DNA from: Carex sylvatica
Taxonomy: Eukaryota > Streptophyta > Magnoliopsida > Poales > Cyperaceae
DNA: 21,101 nucleotides
Reading direction: 5' to 3'
NCBI GenBank assembly: GCA_964058845.1
Contig: CAXKVR010000800.1
Location: 1 to 21,101 of the forward strand
A model generated the notes under the pieces. The model made no database searches, was not told where the DNA came from, and saw only the letters and a program-made list of their open reading frames with translations. The position numbers and the translations under genes are program-made. This document shows positions 8,361 to 17,575 of the stretch, piece by piece (the stretch's first letter is position 1; every line of letters begins with the position of its first letter).

Positions 8361-9479
8361 TTCTATTTATACATCTGATTAGCAAGTCATTTTTATTATT
8401 CTTTTTTTCTGTATTTATTTGTTATATGCATTATTTGTTTTATATGCATCTTTTCTAAATGACAATTTCATATTAATTTACTTATTATCAACGAAACTAA
8501 GTTGAAATAAATTTATTTGATAAGTTTAATAAATTAAATTAATTATTTTTTATTTTTTATAATTTATGAGTATATGTATGTAACTTTAATAAAAATATAA
8601 AATTGATTGTAAAATTATGGTTAATCAGTCACATACGGTTTAGTTGTTTGACATTACTTTGTCCATCTCACAAGCACATATCGTCATCATTATATGGACA
8701 AATAAAAAAATAACTTGTTCAGTGATAATATGTTTGCAATAATGACAACTGATAAGAAAATTGACAAAATTATGTGATTTTATTAGACTGTGCATTGAAC
8801 TTGGTGCAATTTAAAAATAGCTTCACCATAAGTGATACACATATGGATAATATAATGGTTATTTTAATAATTTTCACATTGAACTAAAAAAACAAATTGA
8901 GAATGTTCAAATTTATTTATTTTTGTGCCTATATCACTTTTACTTTTAAATTTTTTAATAACAAAAAAAGATTAAATTTATATCTCAAAATAAAATCATT
9001 AGATGTGATCTATATTACTTTCTTTACATGCACATAAGAAGTTATTACTTTCAATTTTGATTTTATATAAATCAATAGATTCAAAAATTAACATTCACAA
9101 TTTATCTACATCAGTGTTTCTTTTTTTTTGCAAGATCTTAGTACTGATAAAACTAAATAAAAATATCATTTACACGTGTATGGATAAAATGATATAGATC
9201 ATATCTAACGATTTTATTTTGACATTTAAGCTTTAAATTTTAAGGTATTATAAAATTAAAAATAGAGGTATTTGAACCATCCTTTTAATATTATTGTAAA
9301 TAAAAGAAGTAAATTTATAGGGTGTCATTAGACATATAGATTGCATAACAAATAAATTTCATACAATTTTATAGGCATATCATTGGAAAGCTTCAAGTTC
9401 AGATTGTTGAAAATTCAAGTTACTTGATGATGTTCGGTGAATCATATATAAAATAGGATAATTATAATTTTTTCTGCCT
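8361..9479. other. AT-rich intergenic DNA, nothing recognised
   Basis: Very AT-rich sequence with many homopolymer runs. No reading frame of note, RNA gene or inverted-repeat boundary is supported. Confidence 0.55.
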
Positions 9480-9828
9480 ATCATTTCTCTATTTCATCCT
9501 CCAACTAACTAATTTTCTATTCTAACTATAACTACTAATTCTAACTACCTTTATTTCTTTCATCTTTCTTTATTCCTATCTCATCTCATCTTCCTTTTTC
9601 ACCTCCATCTTTCTCTCCCACCTTCACCTTCGCCTCCCACTTCTGCCTCTACCTCCCTCTCTCACGTTCACCTCCACTTTCTTCTCCCACATCCGCCTCT
9701 CACCTCCGCCTCTACCTCCCTTTTCCACATCCGCCTCAGCCTCTGCTTTCATTTTTTCATCGATAAACTCCCTCCCTCTCTCACCTCTGCCTTCGCCTCT
9801 GTTTTTTTTGTCTATGCCTGTTGTTCCC
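9480..9828. repeat. Pyrimidine-rich low-complexity tract with degenerate ~60-bp periodicity
   Basis: The plus strand is almost entirely C and T with scattered A, built from variants of CCTCCC, CACCTTCGCC, CCGCCTCTACCTCCC and CCCACATCCGCCTC. The phrase GCCTCTACCTCCCT occurs near 9645 and again near 9709. The opposite strand gives a Gly/Arg/Glu-rich frame (9624-9857), which is what a purine-rich strand produces by chance. Possible roles as a promoter CT tract or a triplex-prone region are speculation. Confidence 0.7.
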
Positions 9829-9876
9829 GCTTCAGCGGACGTTCTGTCAAAAATCATCCGTCACTCTATCTCAATC

Positions 9877-9964
9877 AAGCACGCCTCTGCCGGAAATGAA
9901 TACTTCAACGTGTATGAATGAATACTTCAATGTGTATGAATGAATAGTTAAGCACGCCTCTGCC
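9877..9964. repeat. 22-bp minisatellite between two AGCACGCCTCTGCC copies
   Basis: AATGAATACTTCAACGTGTA (plus TG) at 9895 is repeated 22 bp later at 9917 with one change, and a partial third unit starts at 9939. The array is bracketed by direct copies of AGCACGCCTCTGCC (9878-9891 and 9951-9964), suggesting a replication-slippage or unequal-exchange origin. Confidence 0.8.
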
Positions 9965-10072
9965 ATGTCTGATCCATCATTGTTAACCGTATCAAAATGA
10001 GTGCTAAATTGATCAAGTTCAACTAATTTTGTCTCTATAGATGCAATTAATCTCTTTTATTTCTATGTTCTT

Positions 10073-10208
10073 CTTCGTTATGAAGTAGCGAGTTATTTGC
10101 AAATAACAAATAAGTACATGAATGAATATTTGATGTAGCGAGTTACTACGTACTAAGTAATATTTAATTACTTCGTTATGAAGTAGCGAGTTATTACGTA
10201 CTAAGTAA
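10073..10208. repeat. Interleaved short direct repeats around GTAGCGAGTTA
   Basis: CTTCGTTATGAAGTAGCGAG occurs at 10073 and 10171. GTAGCGAGTTACTACGTACT at 10135 recurs as GTAGCGAGTTATTACGTACT at 10183, both followed by AAGTAA. Copies are almost identical, so the duplication is fairly recent. No function is evident. Confidence 0.75.
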
Positions 10209-10453
10209 ATGACATTAATTTTTTTTTTAAATAGAGGTATATGAATGAATATTTGATGTCTTAGAGATGAATACTTGATATTTTAGGTATGAATACTTGT
10301 GCAACGGATAACTCGAAAGTATTTCACTATAGATCTCATTTGAAAGATAAAATTGTGTTGAAAACGTTCGTGGTTTTAGATTTGCAAAATTCCTCACAGA
10401 TCGTCAAAAATATTTGTTAGATTGAACGAAAAAAAAATCATCTCTAAAAACGT

Positions 10454-10635
10454 ATAAATCTGTTGTGATTCTTCAAAATTCACAAGACCCTGCTATTCCA
10501 AATCCTTCTCTTCATTTATTTTGAGTTTCGTGCACAAAAAATTACTGATTTTGAAATTTGTACATTTTATAAAGTAAAAAGTTGAATTTAGAATAGCAGG
10601 ATCCTGTGATTCACCAAGAATCACAACATATTTAT
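10454..10635. mobile_element. MITE-like inverted-repeat element (~182 bp)
   Basis: TAAATCTGTTGTGATTCTT at the left and AAGAATCACAACATATTTA at the right are inverse complements with one mismatch. Pairing continues inward through CACAAGACCCTGCTATTC (10491 on) and GAATAGCAGGATCCTGTG (10591 on), giving arms of roughly 50 bp. The interior is AT-rich and non-coding. The exact tips and TSD were not resolved, so the superfamily is left open. Confidence 0.7.
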
Positions 10636-10796
10636 TTCCATGAATGAGACCATTGTGACATAATACGGATCAATCCGTGCAAGGAATTTATATCTTTGTT
10701 TCAAAATTTAAAATGTAATACATGTACTTAGAGATCAAATTTAACATTTAGAACTTTTTTTCTACTTATTTAGATAGGTAAAAAGTTACTTAATAC

Positions 10797-11157
10797 GAAG
10801 TACTAATTTTTTAATTATTTAAAAATAATAAAAAACATCTGAAAAGTGTAAATTTGATTAAGCACAATTTTATATAAAAATCACATTTAAGTTATCGGTT
10901 ATTTGAACTTTAAAATAAAGATATAGATCCATAACACGAGTCTATCTGTAATATGTATATTACCATACTCTTACGGTCTCACCGTGATATTAATATGAAG
11001 TAGTAATGTTTTATCTATCTAAAAAATAATAAAAATATTTTGGAAAATGTAAATTTGATCAAGCACATTTTTATATGGAGATCACATTCAACTTATCAGT
11101 TGTTTGAACTTTAAAATAGAAATATGCATCCATAACACGAGTTTATCCGTAATATTA
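10797..11157. repeat. Two ~160-bp direct repeats, 201 bp apart
   Basis: Copy 1 (10797-10954) and copy 2 (10998-11157) share a series of segments at a constant 201-bp offset: GAAGTA.TAAT, AAAATAATAAAAA, GTAAATTTGATYAAGCACA, TTTGAACTTTAAAATA and CCATAACACGAGTYTATC. Divergence is moderate. The block also resembles the inner part of the intron-4 MITE: TTTAGATAGGTAAAAAGTTACT at about 10770 against TTTAGATAGGTAAAAAATCACT at 18721. Both copies are therefore probably remains of one MITE family. Confidence 0.65.
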
Positions 11158-12012
11158 GATTTAAAATTTAATTTTTGATGATTGTCAATATGATGAAAAA
11201 TGCTTTTCTTGGGTTTATGGGGACAGGTGATCTTTTGAATATTCTGTAAATCTGTAATGTTAAAAATATTATTTTTATTATTTATAGAAATAACTATTCT
11301 TGATGCCACCTGCTTTAAAAAAGAAGAAATGTGTGGCATGAACATCATCATCATTATTCTTAATAAGTTCAGTCAAAAGCAAGCGGTTTCAACATATGAA
11401 GTTCACAATCAAATCCATGTTTTTTTTCTTTAGCATTCCAATTTGAAGAATAATTTTTTTTATTGAAAGTCGGCTAAGCCGTCGAATTGCAATAAAACGG
11501 TATACTTTGACAAATAAAATTATTGATAGGCTTAATCCGATATTATTTTGTAACCAAAAGAACAATATAAATACATCGTTTGCATGATTTTATAGATAAT
11601 TTTGTCTGAAATATATAGTCTAGAGAACAAAAACAACAAATATAAATAAATGTTGTCTTCTAATATTGCAATGTTATTTTAGTTTAGTTTGATATTTTGT
11701 CCGAACCAGTCATCTAGCTTAATTATTCTAGCTTATTCCATGGTATTTTTTTAATTATTTTAAATCGGACCGTACGATTAAAATTAGCGGATTAGATATA
11801 TATTGAAAATATCTTAAAAATTCTAAATCGATCGGATCGATTTGGTCGGATTTTTTAAATCAACAGTGCAAATTGAGATAGTAAATTACTTCCTAAATTT
11901 TAATAATTAGTATTTATTTGGAAAATAATATGAAAATTAAGAAATATAGGCACCCTATGATGGCTTTGTCAATAAATGGGTGATATTCGTAGACATCATA
12001 TATGGGTATAGC
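11158..12012. other. AT-rich intergenic DNA, nothing recognised
   Basis: No supported gene. Short frames on both strands are AT-driven and lack recognisable protein features. The section around 11765-11870 contains several TCGGA/TCCGA-type words also seen inside the next element (12064-12135), hinting at an old related insertion. Confidence 0.5.
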
Positions 12013-12216
12013 CTAGTAACTAGAGGAGAGTATTATCTGCGGAGCTGTGTGGAAATTTTAATCGGATCCGTTCGTTTTGATCGGACAGATCAAATCAGAG
12101 AGGCTCAAATTTTAGAATCTAATTTGGTCCGTTCAATTAAAATAAACAAATCAGATTACAAGATTCGCACAGCTCTGCAGAAGATATTCTGCAGATATAC
12201 GCTTCCTAGAAACTAG
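12013..12216. mobile_element. MITE-like inverted-repeat element (~204 bp)
   Basis: The ends CTAGTAACTAG (12013-12023) and CTAGAAACTAG (12206-12216) are inverse-complementary apart from the central bases. Inward, ATCTGCGGAGCTGTGTGG (12036 on) pairs with CGCACAGCTCTGCAGAAGAT (12166 on). The interior has GATCGGACAGATC and other TCGGA words. An open frame crossing the element shows no protein signature. No TSD was found. Confidence 0.55.
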
Positions 12217-12430
12217 AGCTGTTTTAATGTGATAAATAGAAAATAATAAGAAGTTGTTTTTAGTAGGCTAAAATAAAGTCAAGAGAACCCAAAATTCTAG
12301 GTTGGGCTTGCTTGCCGCTTGGTCTTGGACTTGTAAATTTAGGTCTCCTCTAAACCAACATCTCATAAATGCACTGTTTTTTAATTACCACAATCATGTT
12401 TCTCTTCTATAATTTACTATTGTAAAAGAA

Positions 12431-12590
12431 TCGAATTCTCTGTTTCTCAGGAGAACAAGAAATTTATGTTCTCAGGAGAACAAGAAATTTATAATTCACT
12501 GTTAGTAAATTTTCAGTTTAAAAATTAAATGTGATTGATTTTCTTTAATAGTGATTGACTCTATATTTCAGTGAATAAAAGAGCAAAAAA
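12431..12590. repeat. Dispersed repeat, copy 1, with internal 25-bp tandem duplication
   Basis: Related to 13514-13650: both have ATTCTCTG, GTTACTGT/TTCACTGT, CAGTTTAAAAATTAAATGTG, then CTTTAA.AGTGAT, and a TTCCAGTAT/TTTCAGTGA segment. Within copy 1 a 25-bp unit starting CTCAGGAGAACAAGAAATTT is repeated in tandem (12446-12470, 12471-12493). No terminal structure was found, so the element type is unknown. Confidence 0.65.
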
Positions 12591-13513
12591 TTCCTACACT
12601 CCAAAAAGCAAATAATCTCCTTTTATTGTAAAGTTTGCAAACACATTTTTTTATTTTTTATTTATAATGCTACGAACACATGATATCTGTACTTTTAGGC
12701 GAATAGATCGGCTGTGTTAAACTGTTTTTTTTATTTTTTATTTTTTATTTTTTATCCGGACTTTGGTTGTATCGAAAGGATTCGTTGGCAACAATTTATT
12801 GATGATTTGATTTTTGAGGATATATATTTTTCCAAACTTACCCAAAAATCTTTATTAATAAAAAGGTCTATGTACATATTGCTATTTATTTATATACTCA
12901 AATTAAGGATATTCCGCTGCACGGATTTATTAGTGTATTAATTTGAATGATATTTGACATCTGATGAAGTGATATTAAATATTGATTATTGCATATTTAA
13001 AAAAAAATTATCAACGGTGAAATTAATATATAACATATTCAAGAAGTATGGATGATAGTAAAATTTTATAATTTTAACTACAATTTTGACTATTGTCACG
13101 TTAAGAATCCCAACCCATAATATCGAACAATTTTTAATTATTGAAAGAATTAAAAAAATATATAATTTTTGAATTTATATGTTAAAAAAGATTATAGACG
13201 CATGTGTCATAGGAATTTGGAGTTCGGATCTCTTGTATAATTTTGAGTATGAATTCAGATGAGGCGATCAACTTTGATACAAATATTGAAGGAGTCCAGT
13301 AAATTTTCAAATTGGTTTGAATTAATTCGATTTTTAATTGAACAGTTCGAGTTCAAACTCAAAATTTGAATTACCTCATGAGATCCGAATCATAAATGCG
13401 TGCATTCAAAAAAATTGACACAATTTTGTGATTTAAGAAGAATGTATTTTTTTTTTTCAACAAAATCTGGAATTGATAGAAAATAAAAATTTCTAAAAAT
13501 TGGTATGATAGGA
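12591..13513. other. AT-rich intergenic DNA with an ATTTTTT microsatellite
   Basis: A T-rich array of TTTTTTA-type units lies at about 12723-12755. It accounts for the hydrophobic Phe/Tyr-rich open frame that starts at 12714. Nothing else is recognised. Confidence 0.55.
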
Positions 13514-13650
13514 ACTAAATTCTCTGCTCCTGGAGACAAAAAATTTCTGTTTCCAGAGTTACTGTCAGTGGACTCCCAGTTTAAAAATTAAATGTGACCA
13601 ACTTCCTTTAACAGTGATCGGTTTTACATTCCAGTATCTGAGAAAACAGG
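13514..13650. repeat. Dispersed repeat, copy 2
   Basis: Same family and orientation as 12431-12590, and the two copies share CAGTTTAAAAATTAAATGTG exactly. Copy 2 lacks the 25-bp internal tandem duplication, so that change arose after the copies separated or was lost here. Confidence 0.65.
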
Positions 13651-14049
13651 TGATCTCCTTCCGTTATGATATATAAATAATAGGGTTGATGTGTGGATCT
13701 AGCTTAGTCATAAATAGCAGTAGGTCAAGCTGGATTTAGAAGTAATATTGATGTGATATCACATGAATGTGAGGAGGTAAAAGGGGAAATTCAACTAGCA
13801 TAGCAAAGCCTAGCCTAGCCATATCTCTATAGCATCTTGTAATTTAATACCTGGAATTAAATGGCCATTAAAAAAATTGACACATTTCTGTCCTTTCAAA
13901 TTCCTCCCAAAATAACAAGCGAAAAAACCAAGAAAATTGGTACGAGATGTGCCGTCTACTCCATGCCGCCACTGATTTTCAATCTGAACTTTGTCAGTAA
14001 ATGCTGTACAAATTGTGAAGACTGTAAACAGTGACTAATTTGAGTAGCC
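13651..14049. other. Intergenic DNA, nothing recognised
   Basis: No gene, RNA or repeat boundary is supported. A short CTAGC-rich patch (GCAAAGCCTAGCCTAGCC, 13803-13820) is the only local feature. Confidence 0.5.
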
Positions 14050-14802
14050 CTATGTTGCATGGATACTCCGTATATTATATTGTGTTGAATACGATAGGAA
14101 TAAAGCGATACGATAATTTTAGAAAATATAAATAGGATACATCTATTATATATATATATATATATATTTTTATTATATTATTAATTTTTTTTATATAAAG
14201 AACATATTAAAATACAAAATTATAGCTTAATATACATTAAATACAATATGTACTGCAATTCAACAACAAACACAAAATGGCATAGTGATAATGCGCTATT
14301 GATATGGGGCGATAGATCTTGGATTCGATTCGCCTCAGACACAAAAAAAAAATAGTTTTGCACAGTGCATGGTGGACCATGCGCTGTGAGAGTTGTATGT
14401 GCGGTGCACCATGAACCAAGCGTATCCCAGATGTATCCATTCGTGTCAGAGGCGTATCTCAACTAGTCAATCTGTATCGGAGACCGTATCAAGATGGTTG
14501 GGACACGCCATCTGGCATGTTTGATATGTATTGTGCTTGTACCAGAGGCGTGTGCATGGTGGACCATGCGCTGTGAGAGTTGTATGCGCGGTGCACCATG
14601 AACCAAGCGTATCCCAGATGTATCCATTCGTGTCAGAGGCGTATCTCAACTAGTCAATCCGTATCGGAGACCGTATCAAGATGGTTGGGACACGCCATCT
14701 GGCGTGTTTGATATGTATTGTGCTTGTATCAGAGGCGTGTCGGTGTCAGATACGTGTTGAACATGAGTACGATGGATTTCTAGAAGTATCAGGATAACAT
14801 AG
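14050..14802. mobile_element. Probable inverted-repeat element, CTATGTT...AACATAG ends
   Basis: The left end CTATGTTGCATGGATACT (14050-14067) and the right end AGTATCAGGATAACATAG (14785-14802) are imperfect inverse complements: CTATGTT and GATACT match, the bases between do not. Repeats with CTATGTTG-type ends and ATACGATACG / GTGTC interiors are common in dicot genomes (recalled, not searched). The interior holds a TA microsatellite (~14147-14166) and a 187-bp tandem duplication (14365-14738). No TSD is evident, so the boundaries are provisional. Confidence 0.5.
14365..14738. repeat. 187-bp tandem duplication, about 98% identical
   Basis: Copy 1 (14365-14551) and copy 2 (14552-14738) abut directly, and I count four substitutions. 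Each begins with the palindrome GCATGGTGGACCATGC and contains GTATCGGAGACCGTATC and GGACACGCCATCTGG. The two similar minus-strand frames here (ending in shared N-terminal residues) exist only because of this duplication. Confidence 0.93.
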
Positions 14803-15234
14803 ATTAAACCTCATGGACAATATTACTGAAATAATATAAGTTTATTCGAAATCGAGTTATTTTATTCAGTTTGGTTTGTTAAAATTTACGGAACAATATT
14901 AATAAAAAAAATGGCAGCTTTAAAATTCGTGCGGTGGAAATTCGAAAAATTCGGATTTTTTTTTACCAATCAATTCAAAATTTGATATATCTCAGAGGAT
15001 GCGGTATCAAATAATATTAATTAGCTTTTATATATTTTCTCACAGGAGAATTTATTCAGTATTATTAATTAATAACGGACTTCAAAGAGTAATTAGTTCA
15101 GAACAATTTAAATTAGACCATTCGATATGTGTTGAAATTTGTGAGAAAACTTTAAGATTCCGCCAATGGTCATAGTTTTTGTCTTTATGTTGCTCTAAGG
15201 TAGGTTACTAACTCATGATGTGATGCTTCATTGA
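14803..15234. other. Intergenic DNA with a solo MITE-end trace
   Basis: TTTGATATATCTCAGAGGAT at 14981-15000 closely resembles the terminal repeat of the 177-bp MITE found at 16251 and 16859 (TTGAGATATCTCAGAGGATA). No partner terminus was found. Nothing else is recognised. Confidence 0.45.
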
Positions 15235-15640
15235 GGAGTTTATTGTGAATCAAGATGTGAGGTCTGTCAGAAGTTCTCTATGAAAACATCTTTACATCTA
15301 TTTTTCAGGTGCAACTTCTCGAGAAGAGTTTGGATAAAAATGAATCAGCATCTATTTTTCAGGTGCAACTTCTCGAGAAGAGTTTGGATAAAAATGAATC
15401 AGTTGCTTGGCCTTAGTATCATCCACATTGGAGCTTCAGTTCAAGCAACAGTAGATAACTCAGGGAGACAATGCAAGACTAGATACTCAAAAGAATAAAT
15501 GGGGTTCGTATTTCTTCTCAGCTTGTTGGTACCTGTGGAGGGGCAGAAACCAAATTTTTTTTGAAGCTTGCGAGGCTGACCCAGAGAGGATGGCACAACG
15601 GGCCAGAAGAGAAGCAAAACTTTGGTTGAAATACGTTTGA
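15235..15640 (+). pseudogene. LINE (L1-type) ORF2 C-terminal fragment with zf-RVT domain, broken
   Basis: After an in-frame stop at 15232-15234, the frame reads YCESRCEVCQKFSMKTS and then LHLFFRCNFSRRVW. This matches the Cys/His zinc-binding domain (zf-RVT pattern C-x2-C ... H-x4-C) that follows the reverse transcriptase in plant LINEs. A perfect 54-bp tandem duplication (15295-15348, 15349-15402) repeats LFFRCNFSRRVW. The frame stops at 15496-15498. Another frame (15497-15640) then carries the typical LINE tail, with CWYLWRGRNQIFFE and a final REAKLWLKYV before TGA. The frame change and stops show a dead copy; the reverse transcriptase and endonuclease are absent. Confidence 0.75.
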
Positions 15641-15830
15641 TGTGATTTAAGATTTTTTCAGGGGGGTTTTTTGCAATTTTCTCATTTTTCTCTTTTGGAG
15701 CTGTTATACGGTGGATGGCACAGTGGGCCAGAAAAGAAGCACAAGTTGGAATTTTGTAGATGTAATATTAGGTGCTTTGGGATGTTTAATTTTTAAATTT
15801 TAGGGATGTAATATTAGGGGCACTGGTACG
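15641..15830 (+). mobile_element. LINE 3' region with partial duplication of the ORF2 end
   Basis: GGATGGCACAGTGGGCCAGA at 15714 repeats, with two changes, GGATGGCACAACGGGCCAGA of the coding end at 15588. Similarity continues through AGAAGCA. GATGTAATATTAGG then appears twice (about 15758 and 15804). No poly(A) tail or TSD was identified, so the right boundary is approximate. Confidence 0.5.
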
Positions 15831-16239
15831 GTGGAAGTACAGTACTGGTACTGTGTTGTGTATTTTCCTGATAGCTACTATCGGGTTTTAAAAATAAATT
15901 TGTGAGAAAACTTAAAATTGTAAATCATGCGTAAATTTAAATTGAATGCGTAAATCTTGACGTGTATTGAATGGCTCGGATTGAATATCATACCTAGTTT
16001 GGTCCAATACCCATCATGAGATGAGATTCTTCTCCGAACTTATATTTGACTGTGTTGTAGAATCCGAATCACAAACTTGAAATTTGAGGAAGGGAAGATC
16101 GAAAATGGGCCACGTCCACCTAAAATTGGAAACATTATGGACTTGGAGCAGATGGACCCAAATCCGCTTCAATTCACAGGATACAGGCTCATAATAAATT
16201 TAATGGGCCGGGTTTGGGAGGAGGTTTTCCGGAGAGTAT
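15831..16239. other. Intergenic DNA, nothing recognised
   Basis: A small perfect hairpin (ACAGTAC TG GTACTGT, about 15840-15855) is present. The 62-codon plus-strand frame at 16077-16265 shows no family signature and runs into the neighbouring MITE. Confidence 0.45.
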
Positions 16240-16250
16240 CAAAAAGGTCA

Positions 16251-16427
16251 ATTCGTATCCTCTGAGATATCTCAAACTTTGCGTGACTTCATGGAAAATC
16301 CCAACCGTTTAAATACGTTCTGCACGAATTTCAAAGCAACATAATACTGTCCCCCTACATCACCCCCGAATAGGCACCACACACGTCGGTCACGCAAAAG
16401 TTGAGATATCTCAGAGGAGACGCACTC
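16251..16427. mobile_element. 177-bp MITE, copy 1, with 11-bp flanking direct repeat
   Basis: The terminal inverted repeats are about 30 bp: TCCTCTGAGATATCTCAAAC from 16258, and GTTGAGATATCTCAGAGGA ending at 16418. They extend inward through TTTGCGTGAC / GTCACGCAAA. The element is flanked by a perfect 11-bp direct repeat, CAAAAAGGTCA, at 16240-16250 and 16428-16438. A TSD of 9-11 bp suggests a Mutator-like MITE. The tips contain the palindrome GAGATATCTC. No coding capacity. Confidence 0.78.
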
Positions 16428-16858
16428 CAAAAAGGTCATGTTTAGGTGTTTCTGTGTTGCGTCCTGTTCTGTGTTCTATAACTTGTACCGAGTTTCTGAC
16501 GAAAAAGAAAAACCTTCTATTTAAAGTGCACTGTAATGGGAGGTCAGCAAAAAATTTATTTTTGATAAGTTGATTTTTAAACTTTTAATTTTTAACAACC
16601 AGTTTTTCAAATTATGTAATGAGTAGCAATAATCTCCAGCATCTAATTTATTATTATTATTATTATACTTAATTTTATGTAACAAATTATTATAATATCC
16701 TTAAATGTTGATAGTATAATATTGAAAATAGAGACCACATACACTACAGGCACGTATATTGGTTCGATTTTCCATTACAGACACTACAGGCACTTATAGT
16801 GGTCGTTCGCCATAGAGATTATCAACTTTGTTCTGTGGTAGAGACTAGAGAAAACCTC
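16428..16858. other. Spacer between the two inverted MITE copies
   Basis: Non-coding. It holds a TTA/ATT-rich stretch (~16648-16665) and a 40-bp-offset imperfect direct repeat: ACACTACAGGCACGTATATT at 16741 and ACACTACAGGCACTTATAGT at 16781, both followed by GGT. Confidence 0.6.
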
Positions 16859-17035
16859 GAGTGCGTATCCTCTGAGATATCTCAACTTTCGCGTGACCGA
16901 CGTGTCCGGTGCCTATTCGGGGGTGATGTAGGGGTCAGTATTATGTTTGGGTTGAGATTCGTGCATAACGTATTTAAACGTTTGGGATTTTCCATAAAGT
17001 CAGGCAAAATTTGAGGTATCTCAGAGGATAGGAAT
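16859..17035. mobile_element. 177-bp MITE, copy 2, inverted relative to copy 1
   Basis: Read from the opposite strand, this matches copy 1 along its whole 177-bp length, with the same edges (GAGTGCGT at one end, GAATT at the other). Shared internal words include GGTGCCTATTCGGGGGTGAT, CAGTATTATGTT and TTGGGATTTTCCAT. Identity is around 90% by eye. No TSD could be recognised around this copy. The 71-codon open frame crossing it is incidental. Confidence 0.75.
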
Positions 17036-17226
17036 TCCTCCGCTACTACATAGTTCGTTCGATCCGCGCAGAAGATGGGTATCGTCCATTACAAATGCGA
17101 CACTAGAGGTGTTAAAACGACTGTCAGATCCCAAATAAACGGGTCAGATAATCTAATACAAGCTCCAACGAAATCTCTACAATTGGACAGGAGACAAGCT
17201 CCCAGATGTTAGTAAATCCATATTCC

Positions 17227-17377
17227 CTAAAGTAACTCATATTTTACCCTTGGATTCAGTCCGTCCGATCAGAATCCGGGCCAATCGGCCCGAGATGTAA
17301 TGCGCCATAACCTTTAATAGTCGTGCGTATTCTGATCGGACGGTTATGATCTAAATTCAAAATTTGAGTTACTATAG
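17227..17377. mobile_element. MITE-like element (151 bp) upstream of the SLP1-like gene
   Basis: The left end CTAAAGTAACTC (17227-17238) pairs with GAGTTACTATAG (17366-17377). Further inward, CCGTCCGATCAGAAT (17261 on) pairs with ATTCTGATCGGACGG (17330 on). Together they form arms of about 48 bp with an unmatched middle part. The centre has a hairpin CGGGCC-AATC-GGCCCG (17277-17292). It ends about 200 bp before the start codon, so it may lie within the promoter. No TSD was identified. Confidence 0.65.
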
Positions 17378-17575
17378 GCGATATGTTCGAGGTTTAGTGG
17401 GGCTGATAACAAACTGGTGGCTGGGAAACTAAGAACCTGGCGCGAAACGCATATTCCATTCCTTTCCATGGACCCCAATATCAGACCACGAATTTTGTTT
17501 ACCTTACCATAGAGAGAGAAAAATAGGAGCGATCAATTTTTCCAAAGGAAGAAATAAGCGCGACTGCGCAATCGC
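17378..17575 (+). promoter_or_regulatory. Presumed core promoter / 5' UTR of the SLP1-like gene
   Basis: This is inferred from position only. No convincing TATA box was seen. If transcription starts before 17468, the leader would contain a 14-codon upstream reading frame beginning at CCATGG (ATG 17468-17470, TAG 17510-17512), ending 63 bp before the main start codon. Near the start codon the sequence is purine-rich (AGAGAGAGAAAAATAGGAGC). Confidence 0.4.

Noticed and set aside
9624..9857. Gly/Arg/Glu-rich minus-strand frame of 77 codons
   Set aside because: A purine-rich strand gives such residues by default; no start context, domain or conserved unit supports it as a gene.
11980..12216. 78-codon plus-strand frame
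   Set aside because: It coincides with an inverted-repeat element and has no protein family features.
14220..14649. Two minus-strand frames sharing the same N-terminal residues, suggestive of a duplicated gene
   Set aside because: The shared part is simply the 187-bp tandem DNA duplication; the frames diverge immediately outside it and have no domain.
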